Positions 7,635-15,050 of a stretch of DNA of 16,714 bases are shown here, one piece after another. Source of the DNA: Candidatus Adlerbacteria bacterium (GTDB lineage: Bacteria; Patescibacteriota; Minisyncoccia; Phycocordibacterales; SBAW01); NCBI GenBank assembly GCA_903824155.1, contig CAIJVL010000021.1:1-16714 (forward strand), given 5' to 3'. Below the pieces are notes generated by a model. That model worked only from the letters and a program-made list of their open reading frames with translations, was not told where the DNA came from and ran no database searches. Made by a program: the position numbers and the translations under genes. Each line of letters begins with the position of its first letter. Position 1 is the first letter of the stretch.

Positions 7635-7643
7635 TGTTATACT
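7635..7643 (+). promoter_or_regulatory. extended -10 before murG
   Basis: TGTTATACT ends nine bases before the ATG at 7653, predicting a leader of about three bases and no ribosome site. No -35 is recognisable. It offers an internal promoter for murG and downstream genes within the block. Confidence 0.5.
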
Positions 7644-7652
7644 TGTTTGCAC

Positions 7653-8783
7653 ATGAAGATACTTTTTACCGGAGGGGGCACGGGCGGACATTTTTACCCC
7701 ATTATTGCCGTAGCCGAGGCGGTTAACGAAGAAGTCCGCAACCGCAAACTTTTGGAGCCACAGCTATATTACGCGGCTCCTGACCCGTACGATCGCGAAA
7801 TGCTTATCGCACAAAATATTACTTTTGTATCAACCTCGGCAGGCAAGATCCGCCGGTACTTTTCGTTGCTCAACCTTATTGATTACATCAAAACGGGGTG
7901 GGGTGTATTGCGCTCTATCATACGCGTATTCTTTTTGTACCCCGACGTGGTGTTTGGTACCGGCGGCTACGCCAGCTTCCCGAGCCTCCTTGCGGCCAAA
8001 CTATTTCGCATTCCGGTGGTTATTTATGCCACCGATGCCGAGCCGAGCCGCGTTAACAAATGGGCAGGAAAATTTGCGGCAAAAATCGCCATATCCTACC
8101 CCGAGTCGAGTACTTTCTTTCCCAAAGACCGCGTAGCTTTTACCGGCAACCCCGTACGCAAGTCGCTGCTTATACCCGCGCGCGAAGGCGCTTACGAATT
8201 TTTAAAGCTAAAGCACGAACTGCCCATTATTTTGGTACTCGGCGGCTCGCAAGGCGCACAGACCATAAACGAAGTAATTTTGGCTGCATTGCCACAGCTG
8301 GTAGGGAAGTACCAAATTGTGCACCAGACCGGCGAAGCTAATTTAAAAGATGTTGTAGGACGAGCCAAAGTGGTGCTTGCCGACAATACCAACGCAGCCA
8401 ACTACAAACCCTTTGGTTATTTAAACGACTTAGCCATGCGCATGAGCGCCGGCGTGGCAAGTTTGGTGATATCACGCGCGGGCTCGGGCAGTATATTTGA
8501 AATAGCTACGTGGGGCATCCCTTCGATACTCATTCCTATACCCGAGCCGGTATCGTATGACCAGGGCAAAAACGCATTTGCGTATGCCCGTTCGGGTGCG
8601 GCGGTAGTAATAGAGCAAAACAATTTAACTTCAGGGCTATTGCTTTCAGAAATCGACCGCATTTTAACTAACGAGGACCAAAAGCATAAGATGTCAGCTG
8701 CAGCTCGCGGCTTTGCGCGCCCCGATGCCGCCAAAGCGATAGCCAATGCACTTATAGACATAGGCCTCTCCCACGAGCAGTAA
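7653..8783 (+). CDS. murG: UDP-GlcNAc:lipid I N-acetylglucosaminyltransferase (MurG)
   Basis: Adds GlcNAc to lipid I to make lipid II at the inner face of the membrane. The 376-residue GT-B protein has the N-terminal Gly loop FTGGGTGGHFYP (5-16), the acceptor-side loop GTGGYASFPS (102-111), the second Gly loop LGGSQGAQTIN (196-206), and the donor-binding segment ISRAGSGSIFE through YDQGKNA (about 273-307). The usual HEQNxxPG stretch is replaced by YATDAEPS (125-132), an unusual change in an otherwise conserved motif. The ATG at 7653 is chosen over the TTG at 7647 because a -10 lies just upstream. It follows ftsW by 34 bases, as in many division and cell-wall clusters. Confidence 0.93.
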   Translation: MKILFTGGGTGGHFYPIIAVAEAVNEEVRNRKLLEPQLYYAAPDPYDREMLIAQNITFVSTSAGKIRRYFSLLNLIDYIKTGWGVLRSIIRVFFLYPDVVFGTGGYASFPSLLAAKLFRIPVVIYATDAEPSRVNKWAGKFAAKIAISYPESSTFFPKDRVAFTGNPVRKSLLIPAREGAYEFLKLKHELPIILVLGGSQGAQTINEVILAALPQLVGKYQIVHQTGEANLKDVVGRAKVVLADNTNAANYKPFGYLNDLAMRMSAGVASLVISRAGSGSIFEIATWGIPSILIPIPEPVSYDQGKNAFAYARSGAAVVIEQNNLTSGLLLSEIDRILTNEDQKHKMSAAARGFARPDAAKAIANALIDIGLSHEQ

Positions 8784-8794
8784 ACAGGCCGGTT

Positions 8795-8803
8795 TGGTAT
8801 AGT
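8795..8803 (+). promoter_or_regulatory. extended -10 of gltX, predicted leaderless
   Basis: TGGTATAGT ends six bases before the ATG at 8810. With the usual seven-base distance the transcript would begin at the A of the start codon. No Shine-Dalgarno is present. Confidence 0.55.
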
Positions 8804-8809
8804 CAAAGT

Positions 8810-10135
8810 ATGTCAAAGGTTATAACCAGATTTCCGCCGAGCCCAACGGGCTATTTGCATATTGGAAGTGTAAGAACAGCACTTTTTAATTATCTTTTTG
8901 CCGCACATAATAACGGAGAAATGGTCTTTCGATTTGAGGACACCGACATCGAGCGCAGCAAGGTTGAGTTTGAAAAGGACATTATTGCCGGCATGGAGTG
9001 GCTTGGGTTGTCGCTCGATGCCGCTAACGTCGTACGCCAGTCCGAGCGCACTGACCTATACAAAAAGCATTTGGATATCTTGATAGGGAAAGGAGTTGCC
9101 TACGAAGCCGAGGAGTCCGAGGCAACACCCGGAGCAAAGGTTATCCGTTTTAAAAATCCCAACCGCAAAGTCACCTTTACCGACTTGGTGCGCGGCGAGG
9201 TAACCTTTGATACGACCGAGCTGGGCGACTTTGTCGTTGCGCGCTCGCACGATTTGCCGCTGTATCACTTGGCCGTTGTGATAGACGACCACGATATGAA
9301 TGTCACGCATGTTATCCGCGGCGAGGACCACATCTCAAACACGCAGCGCCAAATACTTTTACTGGAGGCGCTGGGGTTTGAGCGGCCAGCGTACGCGCAC
9401 ATACCTCTCATCTTGGCGCCCGATCGCACCAAGATGAGCAAGCGCCACGGCGCCGTGTCCATTAACGAGTATCGCGCACAGGGCTTTATCCCAGAGGCGA
9501 TACTTAACTATTTGGCTTTGCTTGGCTGGAACCCAGGCGGCGAGCAAGAATTATTTACCCTCGAGGAGCTCGTGAAGGAATTTACGCTTGAGCGCGTACA
9601 TAAAGCCGGCGCAATTTTTGATATCGAAAAATTAAAGTGGTTTAACCACGAGCATCTTAAAAAACTCTCCATGCTCGAATATGAATCAAAGTTAAAGGAG
9701 TTTATGGAAAGACACGGCGAAAAAGCGCCCGACTACCTCATAGACATAGTGCCCGAGCTGCGCAATCGCGCGCAGACGCTTGGCGAAGCTGCCGAAGCTC
9801 TGCGCGTCGGCGAGTTTAGCTTTATGGAGAAGGATATTACCGTCGATCCACTCTTACTGGTGCAAGGTGCCAAAACCGATGCCGAGACAATCAAAAAAAA
9901 TCTAACGGTTGTTAAAGAAATGATAAGCGCTTTGCCCGAAGGCAAACTTACAGCGGAAGGAGCCAAAGAAATCATATTTCCGTACGCCACCGAAGTCGGC
10001 AGGGCAGGCGTACTGTGGCCGTTGCGCGTCGCTTTAAGCGGCAAAGAAAAGTCGCCCGACCCTTTTGTGCTGCTTGGCCTTTTAGGCAAAGAAGTTTCTA
10101 TCGCGCGCATAGCCGAAGCCTCCCAACTGTTGTAA
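8810..10135 (+). CDS. gltX: glutamyl-tRNA synthetase
   Basis: Charges tRNA(Glu), and possibly tRNA(Gln) if the organism uses the amidotransferase route; that is not shown here. Class I motifs are intact: PPSPTGYLHIGSVRTALFNY with HIGS at 17-20, the GEDHISNT helix (171-178) and KMSKRHGA (208-215). The C-terminal half is the helical anticodon-binding region. At 441 residues it is shorter than usual, and the loss is local: after GVAYEAEES the chain passes almost directly to KVIRFKNP (95-117), skipping the roughly 40-residue stretch where many bacterial enzymes have their Cys-containing zinc site. It lies 26 bases after murG with its own -10, so it can be expressed independently. Confidence 0.94.
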   Translation: MSKVITRFPPSPTGYLHIGSVRTALFNYLFAAHNNGEMVFRFEDTDIERSKVEFEKDIIAGMEWLGLSLDAANVVRQSERTDLYKKHLDILIGKGVAYEAEESEATPGAKVIRFKNPNRKVTFTDLVRGEVTFDTTELGDFVVARSHDLPLYHLAVVIDDHDMNVTHVIRGEDHISNTQRQILLLEALGFERPAYAHIPLILAPDRTKMSKRHGAVSINEYRAQGFIPEAILNYLALLGWNPGGEQELFTLEELVKEFTLERVHKAGAIFDIEKLKWFNHEHLKKLSMLEYESKLKEFMERHGEKAPDYLIDIVPELRNRAQTLGEAAEALRVGEFSFMEKDITVDPLLLVQGAKTDAETIKKNLTVVKEMISALPEGKLTAEGAKEIIFPYATEVGRAGVLWPLRVALSGKEKSPDPFVLLGLLGKEVSIARIAEASQLL

Positions 10136-10138
10136 AAT
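10133..10138 (+). promoter_or_regulatory. -10 box of the M23 gene, predicted leaderless
   Basis: TAAAAT spans the gltX stop codon and ends six bases before the ATG at 10145, the same spacing as at gltX. A GGGC just before the ATG is too close to act as a ribosome site. Confidence 0.4.
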
Positions 10139-10144
10139 AGGGCA

Positions 10145-11473
10145 ATGTCTGCACGGTCTTCTGTTTTTTTCCGCATCGGATTTTTTATATTCTCTATCAT
10201 GTGCGGGCTGGTCCTTTCCTTGGCCTTTACGCACGTGAGTCCTTCATACGCGCAAAGCACCGCCGAGCTGCAAAACCAAATAAGCGACACCACTGCACAG
10301 ATAAAAGACCTGCAGGACCAGATAGCCAAGCTGCAAACCCAGCTCAACACCACCACGGCGCAAAAGCAGACCCTACAGAGTGCTATTAATGCTCTTAATT
10401 TGCAGATCCAAAAGCTTCAAAAAAGCATAACACTGGCACAGACCCAGATAAAGCAAAAAGACGCGCAGATCACCACCATTAGCACCACCATCTCGACTAC
10501 AACGAGTGCCATTGGCGTAGCACAAAGCGAAGTGGCCGACTCTTTGCGCCAGCTCGATTCGCTCGATAACGAATCTTTGCTGGTTGCGCTCTTAAGCGAT
10601 GGGACGCTGTCGTCCTTTTTTGACCAAGCGGCATCTCTTGCGTCGCTACGCAGCGGTCTCGAAAATAAAATAGAGGACCTGAACTCGCTTACAAGCACTC
10701 TCAAAGCGACGCAAACTGTGGCTGAGCAGCAAAAGCAGCAGTTATCCGCATACCAGCAAGACCTGTCTCAGCAGCAGCAAGGTTTGGCCATAGCCAAAGA
10801 CAGCCAAAACAAGCTGCTGACCCAGACTAAAAACCAGGAAAGCGCGTACCAGGCCCAAATAGCCGAAAAGCAAAAAGAAGAGGCTCAGTTTGAAAGCGAT
10901 TTGCAGACCTTCCAAAGCAAACTCAACCTTACTTTTAACCCCAATACGCTACCCACGACAGGGCAGGGTGCCCTTGCATGGCCGCTCAAAAACATTGTTA
11001 TCACGCAGTACTTTGGCAACACGCCCTTTGCCACCGCCAATCCGCAAATTTACAGCGGCCACGGACACAGCGGTGTTGACCTCGGTGCCAGCCCCGGCAC
11101 GCAGGTGTATGCGGCGCGCGCGGGCGTCGTCTTAGGCACCGGCAACACTGATCTAACGTGCCCCGGAGCCTCGTTTGGCAAATGGATATTTATCAAACAC
11201 GATAATGGGCTCTCGACCCTGTATGCGCACTTGGCAAGCTTTAGCGTCTCGCAAGGCGATACAGTTACAACGGGACAGCTTATCGGCTTCTCTGACACCA
11301 CCGGCTACGCCACCGGCCCACACCTGCATTTTGGTGTCTATGCCTCGGCGGGCTCCGAAATAGCCTCTTTTGCGAGCTCGGGCTGCAAAGGCAAGACGTA
11401 CACTATGCCGGTCGCCGACCTGTCGGCGTACCTCAACCCGCTGTCCTACCTGCCGCCTGTACCGGGTAAATAG
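10145..11473 (+). CDS. exported coiled-coil M23 peptidase (EnvC/NlpD-like)
   Basis: Predicted cell-wall endopeptidase or activator of wall hydrolases outside the membrane. The 442-residue product has a signal peptide (hydrophobic 10-30, cleavage likely after SYA at about 36), a long Gln-rich coiled coil (about 38-140 and 170-260), and a C-terminal LytM domain. The zinc residues are present: H308 and D312 in GHGHSGVDLG, and H393/H395 in GPHLHFGV, with H362 in LYAHL, so the domain should be catalytically able, unlike degenerate EnvC. Two Cys (339, 414) might form a disulfide. This architecture is typical of divisome-associated EnvC-like proteins and fits its place at the end of the cell-wall block. 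It starts nine bases after gltX. Confidence 0.88.
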   Translation: MSARSSVFFRIGFFIFSIMCGLVLSLAFTHVSPSYAQSTAELQNQISDTTAQIKDLQDQIAKLQTQLNTTTAQKQTLQSAINALNLQIQKLQKSITLAQTQIKQKDAQITTISTTISTTTSAIGVAQSEVADSLRQLDSLDNESLLVALLSDGTLSSFFDQAASLASLRSGLENKIEDLNSLTSTLKATQTVAEQQKQQLSAYQQDLSQQQQGLAIAKDSQNKLLTQTKNQESAYQAQIAEKQKEEAQFESDLQTFQSKLNLTFNPNTLPTTGQGALAWPLKNIVITQYFGNTPFATANPQIYSGHGHSGVDLGASPGTQVYAARAGVVLGTGNTDLTCPGASFGKWIFIKHDNGLSTLYAHLASFSVSQGDTVTTGQLIGFSDTTGYATGPHLHFGVYASAGSEIASFASSGCKGKTYTMPVADLSAYLNPLSYLPPVPGK

Positions 11474-11576
11474 GTTTCTTTCTTATCCCCACTGCGCATT
11501 TTTGTCCCCTTTTAAACGCTCATGAAAGGTACATACTAAGGGGGCGGAAGGGAGGTCGAGCCGCACTTAATTTCCG

Positions 11577-11584
11577 TATAAAAT
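11577..11584 (+). promoter_or_regulatory. -10 region of the DUF378 gene
   Basis: TATAAAAT contains two overlapping -10 candidates (TATAAA, TAAAAT) ending seven to nine bases before the ATG at 11592. The 118-bp gap after the M23 gene (11474-11591) otherwise holds a purine-rich stretch (GGGGGCGGAAGGGAGG, about 11540-11555) too far upstream to be a ribosome site. I see no hairpin terminator there. Confidence 0.45.
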
Positions 11585-11591
11585 TCTTACT

Positions 11592-11813
11592 ATGAAAATA
11601 CTCCATATGATCGCGTTTATCCTGCTTGTGATCGGCGGCCTTAACTGGGGCTTGGTTGGCCTTGGCGGTTTTGCAGGTTCCAACTGGAATGTCGTTAACC
11701 TGCTGCTCGGCTCATGGCCTCAGGTAGAGTGGATCGTCTACATATTAGTCGGTCTCTCGGCATTAATGCTTATGTTTACGCACAAGCGCGACTGCAAAAT
11801 GTGCTCGGCGTAA
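11592..11813 (+). CDS. DUF378 family small membrane protein
   Basis: A 73-residue protein with two membrane helices (about 5-27 and 45-65) and the DUF378 hallmark GGLNWGLVG (15-23) followed by NVVNLLLGSW. The function of the family is unknown. It ends in a basic, Cys-bearing tail KRDCKMCSA (C69, C72), a CxxC pair predicted to lie near the membrane surface. It is flanked upstream by a -10 box and downstream by the promoter and hairpin of the ABC gene, so it is probably a single-gene unit. Confidence 0.85.
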   Translation: MKILHMIAFILLVIGGLNWGLVGLGGFAGSNWNVVNLLLGSWPQVEWIVYILVGLSALMLMFTHKRDCKMCSA

Positions 11814-11826
11814 TAACACCCGTTTG

Positions 11827-11835
11827 TGTTATAAT
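11827..11835 (+). promoter_or_regulatory. consensus extended -10 of the ABC exporter operon
   Basis: TGTTATAAT is a perfect extended -10, located 14-22 bases after the DUF378 stop. The likely start (11840-11842) falls at the 5' arm of the hairpin described next. No convincing -35 is present. Confidence 0.55.
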
Positions 11836-11839
11836 GAGA

Positions 11840-11870
11840 GTCCTTCTTTATCGGAAGGACTTTTATTTTT
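11840..11870 (+). promoter_or_regulatory. leader hairpin with U-rich tail, covering the only ribosome site
   Basis: GTCCTTC (11840-11846) pairs with GAAGGAC (11854-11860) over a seven-base loop, followed by TTTTATTTTT and then the ABC ATPase ATG at 11871. The only Shine-Dalgarno-like sequence (GGAAGGA) is inside the 3' arm. It could be the terminator of the DUF378 transcript, a translational block on the ABC gene, or both. Confidence 0.5.
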
Positions 11871-12608
11871 ATGACTGATGCCGTTTCCATACACAATCTG
11901 CGCAAGCTCTACACCAAGGCAACGCCTCCGCTCGAAGCGTTAAAAGGGATAACTCTCTCCATCAAAGAGGGCGATTTTTTTGCGCTGCTCGGCCCCAATG
12001 GGGCAGGGAAGACCACTACCATTGGTATCTTGAGCGGGCTTACCGTCAAGACCAGCGGCACGGTCCTGGTATTTGGCACCTCCATTGATACCAATCCCGA
12101 AAAGGCCAAAACGTACATCGGCCTCGTACCGCAAGAGTTTAATTTTAATATTTTTGAAAAGGTTATCGACATCGTGGTCAATCAAGCCGGCTACTACGGC
12201 ATACCCCGCAAAGAGGCGCTTGCCCGCGCCGAGGTGGTGCTGGGGGACTTGGGGCTATGGGACAAGCGCCTTGAAACGGCCCAAAAGCTCTCGGGAGGCA
12301 TGAAGCGCCGTTTGATGATCGCCCGCGCTCTGATGCACGAGCCAAAGCTCCTTATCCTCGATGAGCCGACCGCCGGCGTTGATGTCGAGCTGCGCCGCAG
12401 TATGTGGGACTTTTTGCGCAAGCTAAACTCCAGTGGCACGACTATTATACTGACTACGCATTACCTCGAAGAGGCCGAGCAGCTATGCCGCACCATTGCC
12501 ATCATCAACCACGGGACAATTGTGGCAAACAACACTATGGAGGGTATGCTTGCCGAGAACGGCAATAAAAAGCTCGAGGATATCTTTTTGGCGCTTATAG
12601 AAAAATAA
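11871..12608 (+). CDS. yadG: ABC transporter ATP-binding protein (YadG-like)
   Basis: Energises the adjacent ABC-2 permease. The 245-residue nucleotide-binding domain is complete: Walker A GPNGAGKTT (41-49), Q-loop Q88 in VPQEF, signature LSGGMKRR (140-147), Walker B LILDEPTAGVD (161-171) and switch His H197 in TTHYLEEAE. The partner permease strongly recalls E. coli YadH, which suggests this is YadG-like, but it is shorter than E. coli YadG and ends soon after the core domain. The ATG follows a hairpin and U-rich run; the stop is one base before the permease start. The transported substrate is unknown. Confidence 0.88.
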   Translation: MTDAVSIHNLRKLYTKATPPLEALKGITLSIKEGDFFALLGPNGAGKTTTIGILSGLTVKTSGTVLVFGTSIDTNPEKAKTYIGLVPQEFNFNIFEKVIDIVVNQAGYYGIPRKEALARAEVVLGDLGLWDKRLETAQKLSGGMKRRLMIARALMHEPKLLILDEPTAGVDVELRRSMWDFLRKLNSSGTTIILTTHYLEEAEQLCRTIAIINHGTIVANNTMEGMLAENGNKKLEDIFLALIEK

Positions 12609-12609
12609 T

Positions 12610-13383
12610 ATGGAACCGAACAAGATCTGGATAGCTTACTACACCTTGGTGCGCAAAGACGTCGCGCGCATTTTGCGACTGTGGAAGCAGACCTTTTTGC
12701 CGTCGGTAGTCACCATGGCGCTGTACTTTACGGTGTTTGGCACCTTTATCGGCTCGCAGTTGGCGATGATACACGGCTTTACATACATTCAGTACATCGT
12801 GCCGGGGCTCATTATGATGTCCATCATTACCAACGCTTATAGCAACACCTCGACCGCCTTCTTCCAGGCCAAGTTCATGCATAGCCTCGACGAAATTTTA
12901 GTTTCGCCCATGCCGGACTGGGTTGTGATAGCGGGCTACGTGACCGCCGGCATTATCCGCGGCATCATCATTGGCGCATTGGTGCTTGCAACGGCGCTCT
13001 TTTTTACACACCTTACCATCTTTAATATGGCGGCGCTGCTGTTGGCCTTTGTGCTAACCTGCACGCTCTTTTCGCTTGCGGGGCTGCTTAACGCGATGTT
13101 TGCTGAGAGCTTTGACTCGATATCAATAGTGCCAACCTTTGTGCTCACACCCTTAACCTACCTTGGAGGCGTGTTTTACTCGGTAGATAAATTGCCGCCG
13201 TTTTGGCACGCCGTGTCGCTCTTTAACCCTATACTCTATATGGTCAACGCCTTCCGCTACGGCTTCTTAGGCTTTAGCGACGTGAGCGTCACCCTCTCCT
13301 TTACGATGCTTATCGCGCTCACCATTGTCTTTCTTGCGCTTATCCTCTGGCTCTTTAAAAGGGGAGCGGGCCTTAAAAATTAA
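12610..13383 (+). CDS. yadH: ABC-2 type exporter permease (YadH-like)
   Basis: Inner-membrane half of the exporter. The 257-residue length and sequence closely recall E. coli YadH: IVPGLIMMSIITNAYSN (63-79), the connecting region with FQAKFMHSLDEILVSPMP (about 85-102), then FSLAGLLNAMFAESFDSISI and VPTFVLTPLTYLGGVFYS (about 157-195), and FRYGFLGFSD near the end. Six membrane segments are expected. It begins one base after the ATPase stop (TAATATG) with no ribosome site of its own, so it is translationally coupled. Its stop is one base from the stop of the convergent minus-strand gene, with no terminator between. YadGH function in E. coli is itself poorly defined. Confidence 0.9.
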   Translation: MEPNKIWIAYYTLVRKDVARILRLWKQTFLPSVVTMALYFTVFGTFIGSQLAMIHGFTYIQYIVPGLIMMSIITNAYSNTSTAFFQAKFMHSLDEILVSPMPDWVVIAGYVTAGIIRGIIIGALVLATALFFTHLTIFNMAALLLAFVLTCTLFSLAGLLNAMFAESFDSISIVPTFVLTPLTYLGGVFYSVDKLPPFWHAVSLFNPILYMVNAFRYGFLGFSDVSVTLSFTMLIALTIVFLALILWLFKRGAGLKN

Positions 13384-13384
13384 T

Positions 13385-14065
13385 TTATTTTTCTCTCCAC
13401 TCCTGTAACTTGGCGGCTTTTATTTCAAGTGGGCTTGCTTTGCGTAATTTCTTAATTGCAGATTTTGGAAAGAGAGGGAAGTGAGGGGAGTCGTCTAGTT
13501 TCTCGGCCAGCCAATCAAGTGAGTCTGCGGCCCACCATTGGCCTACGTCAAATTTAGTTATGTCAAAAGGCTTTGAATATGCGCGTAATGTTTTCTTCCC
13601 TAATTTATTTTTTGCAACTTTTTTATCAAAGTGATACTCGTCAAACAAAAAATATTCGTTAAAGTAGCTCAGCGCCAACTCGCGCTCGGTTTTATAAATA
13701 GCATCGCGCCAGCGTAGCTGCGCGTGATTGGTTTTGCTCACCGCGCCCCACAAACCACCTTCCTTAAACAAAGCCACCACGTGGTCCTCATCATCATTAC
13801 TTGCCTGCAGGTCCATTAAAAGCGCCTGGCGGCCGTGGTAGGCAAGGGCAGCGGCGGCCAATATAGCTGCCTCGATGCAATGAGCCTTTTTATTTTGCAG
13901 TACGGAGCGCGGAGATTGTACCGGCTCCCCTATTTGAGAAAAATTAACGGGGAAGTGGTCTAAAAAATCCTGCACCTTATTTGGAGTAGAAAGTTTTTTT
14001 AAAAGAGCCAACTCGGTGGGGAGGAGGAGCGGGTTTAAAGCATCCTTAAAACTTTTTTTGGCCAT
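13385..14065 (-). CDS. transglutaminase-like fold protein of unknown function
   Basis: A 226-residue soluble protein. The central part has the spacing of a transglutaminase/cysteine-protease fold: a helix starting with Cys (AHCIEAAILAAAALAYHG, C63), then a strand and an acidic segment with His (NDDEDHVVALF, H95), then GLWGAVSKTNHAQLRWRDA. This last part and the ELALSYFNEYF segment match a pattern I recall from uncharacterised bacterial transglutaminase-like proteins. The identity of the third catalytic residue is not clear. There is no signal peptide, so any action is cytoplasmic. A -10 box (TATACT) ends six bases before the ATG. It is a single gene at the start of the minus-strand region. 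Confidence 0.6.
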   Translation of the reverse strand: MAKKSFKDALNPLLLPTELALLKKLSTPNKVQDFLDHFPVNFSQIGEPVQSPRSVLQNKKAHCIEAAILAAAALAYHGRQALLMDLQASNDDEDHVVALFKEGGLWGAVSKTNHAQLRWRDAIYKTERELALSYFNEYFLFDEYHFDKKVAKNKLGKKTLRAYSKPFDITKFDVGQWWAADSLDWLAEKLDDSPHFPLFPKSAIKKLRKASPLEIKAAKLQEWREK

Positions 14066-14071
14066 GGGTTA

Positions 14072-14077
14072 AGTATA
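14072..14077 (-). promoter_or_regulatory. -10 box of the transglutaminase-like gene, predicted leaderless
   Basis: On the minus strand TATACT ends six bases before the ATG at 14065. A near-identical copy of its surroundings (plus strand AGTATATAGGGT at 14072-14083 and AGTATATAAGGGT at 14098-14110) lies 26 bp upstream and may be a second, tandem promoter or a bound site. Confidence 0.5.
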
Positions 14078-14083
14078 TAGGGT

Positions 14084-14339
14084 ACCTAGCCGTCCCGAGT
14101 ATATAAGGGTCGCACAATATACCTTTTGCGACGCTTATCCCTAGGAGCGTAAAGGAATCTCGGCTGACCTCCCGCCGCCTACCTTTCCTCCTTTCCATCA
14201 ACAGACTCGAGTCCATGCATATTTTTCTCTACCAATTTCTGTATCATTTTTGCCACCAACTCCCCGCACTGTTTTATAAAAAAGTAATGCCTTAAACCCC
14301 ACTCAAAATTCACCCAAAACCAGGGAAGTCATTTTCCTA
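14084..14339. other. intergenic stretch without a supported gene
   Basis: Between the starts of the 226-residue gene and the stop of the membrane protein gene. Apart from the tandem -10-like repeat near 14098 and the dyad at 14322-14338, I see a pyrimidine-rich stretch (about 14168-14195) and A+T-rich sequence. A 26-codon frame from the ATG at 14215 has no ribosome site and is not called. Confidence 0.5.
14322..14338. repeat. intergenic dyad copy A
   Basis: AGGGAAGTCATTTTCCT, one wobble from a 6-bp dyad. It lies two bases beyond the stop of the membrane protein gene (minus strand). First of four copies of the same dyad type in the right part of the window. Confidence 0.5.
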
Positions 14340-15044
14340 TTATTCTAATCCGTTGTCACGAAGATACGGCCTAAAAAAGCCTTCTATTTTTTTCATAGCT
14401 GCATTAAGTTTTATATCATATGCATTTTCTTCAGTTTCGAGATAATAAAGAATTCCTCGATCCGGAGTAGCGTAATCTGGATCAATAAGCCCTTGAACAT
14501 TAACAAACAGAGCTGCCACACATTCAATCATAGGCTTTTCTAAACCGATTACTGCTGCACCCCACCATATTTCAGCTTGAACAGCAGCATCATCAAGTTC
14601 TTTACGAGCTTTATTTACTTCTTTCCAGCGAATCGAGTAAACAGCAATTTTCTGTGCTTGCGGATTTTTCTTTATCTCTGCATCAACATTCTCTTTTCCG
14701 TAAAATTCTTCCGACGCAATACGAAATTCACCCAAACTAATGAAAGGGTTTCGGACGTCTCTATTTATTGCATTACGTAGTTTTAAAGCAGCTTCTATAT
14801 ATTTCCAGGCTATTTCATGATCTGTATTCCCATGCAGCTGTTTTTTCCAGGCACTCAGACCGTTCCAAGCTATGAAAGCCCCGGCAACTGCGGCAGTCGC
14901 GGTCAAAATATCAGCAGATTCTTTTACACTTGCACCATCTGAAAGACTAAAGACTCGAACAATTAAAGCGACAATAAAAAGTAAAGCGGCTAGCAGGATT
15001 GATAGCTTTTGAGTTTGCCACAAATACTTAGCGCGAGCATTCAT
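14340..15044 (-). CDS. AT-rich membrane-anchored protein of unknown function, 234 aa
   Basis: Two N-terminal membrane helices (about 14-34 and 43-63) are followed by a cytoplasmic, mostly helical region of about 165 residues. The segment LSAWKKQLHGNTDHEIAWKY (62-81), with the IRDVRNPF-like stretch after it, recalls a group of uncharacterised bacterial membrane proteins with the same order; no function is known to me. The gene is clearly richer in A+T than the cell-wall block, with codon use unlike its neighbours, which suggests recent acquisition. A TATAGT -10 ends six bases before the ATG at 15044, so the transcript should be leaderless. A dyad lies two bases past its stop. Confidence 0.65.
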   Translation of the reverse strand: MNARAKYLWQTQKLSILLAALLFIVALIVRVFSLSDGASVKESADILTATAAVAGAFIAWNGLSAWKKQLHGNTDHEIAWKYIEAALKLRNAINRDVRNPFISLGEFRIASEEFYGKENVDAEIKKNPQAQKIAVYSIRWKEVNKARKELDDAAVQAEIWWGAAVIGLEKPMIECVAALFVNVQGLIDPDYATPDRGILYYLETEENAYDIKLNAAMKKIEGFFRPYLRDNGLE

Positions 15045-15050
15045 GCCGCA

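Noticed and set aside
8300..8315. GGGAAG in murG as another dyad copy
   Set aside because: No TTCCC partner at the right distance.
9733..10356. 207-residue minus-strand frame across the gltX end and M23 start
   Set aside because: Antisense to two well-identified genes, low-complexity Ser/Cys-rich product, no ribosome site.
14215..14295. 26-codon plus-strand frame in the 14.1-14.3 kb gap
   Set aside because: No ribosome site or promoter and no recognisable product.
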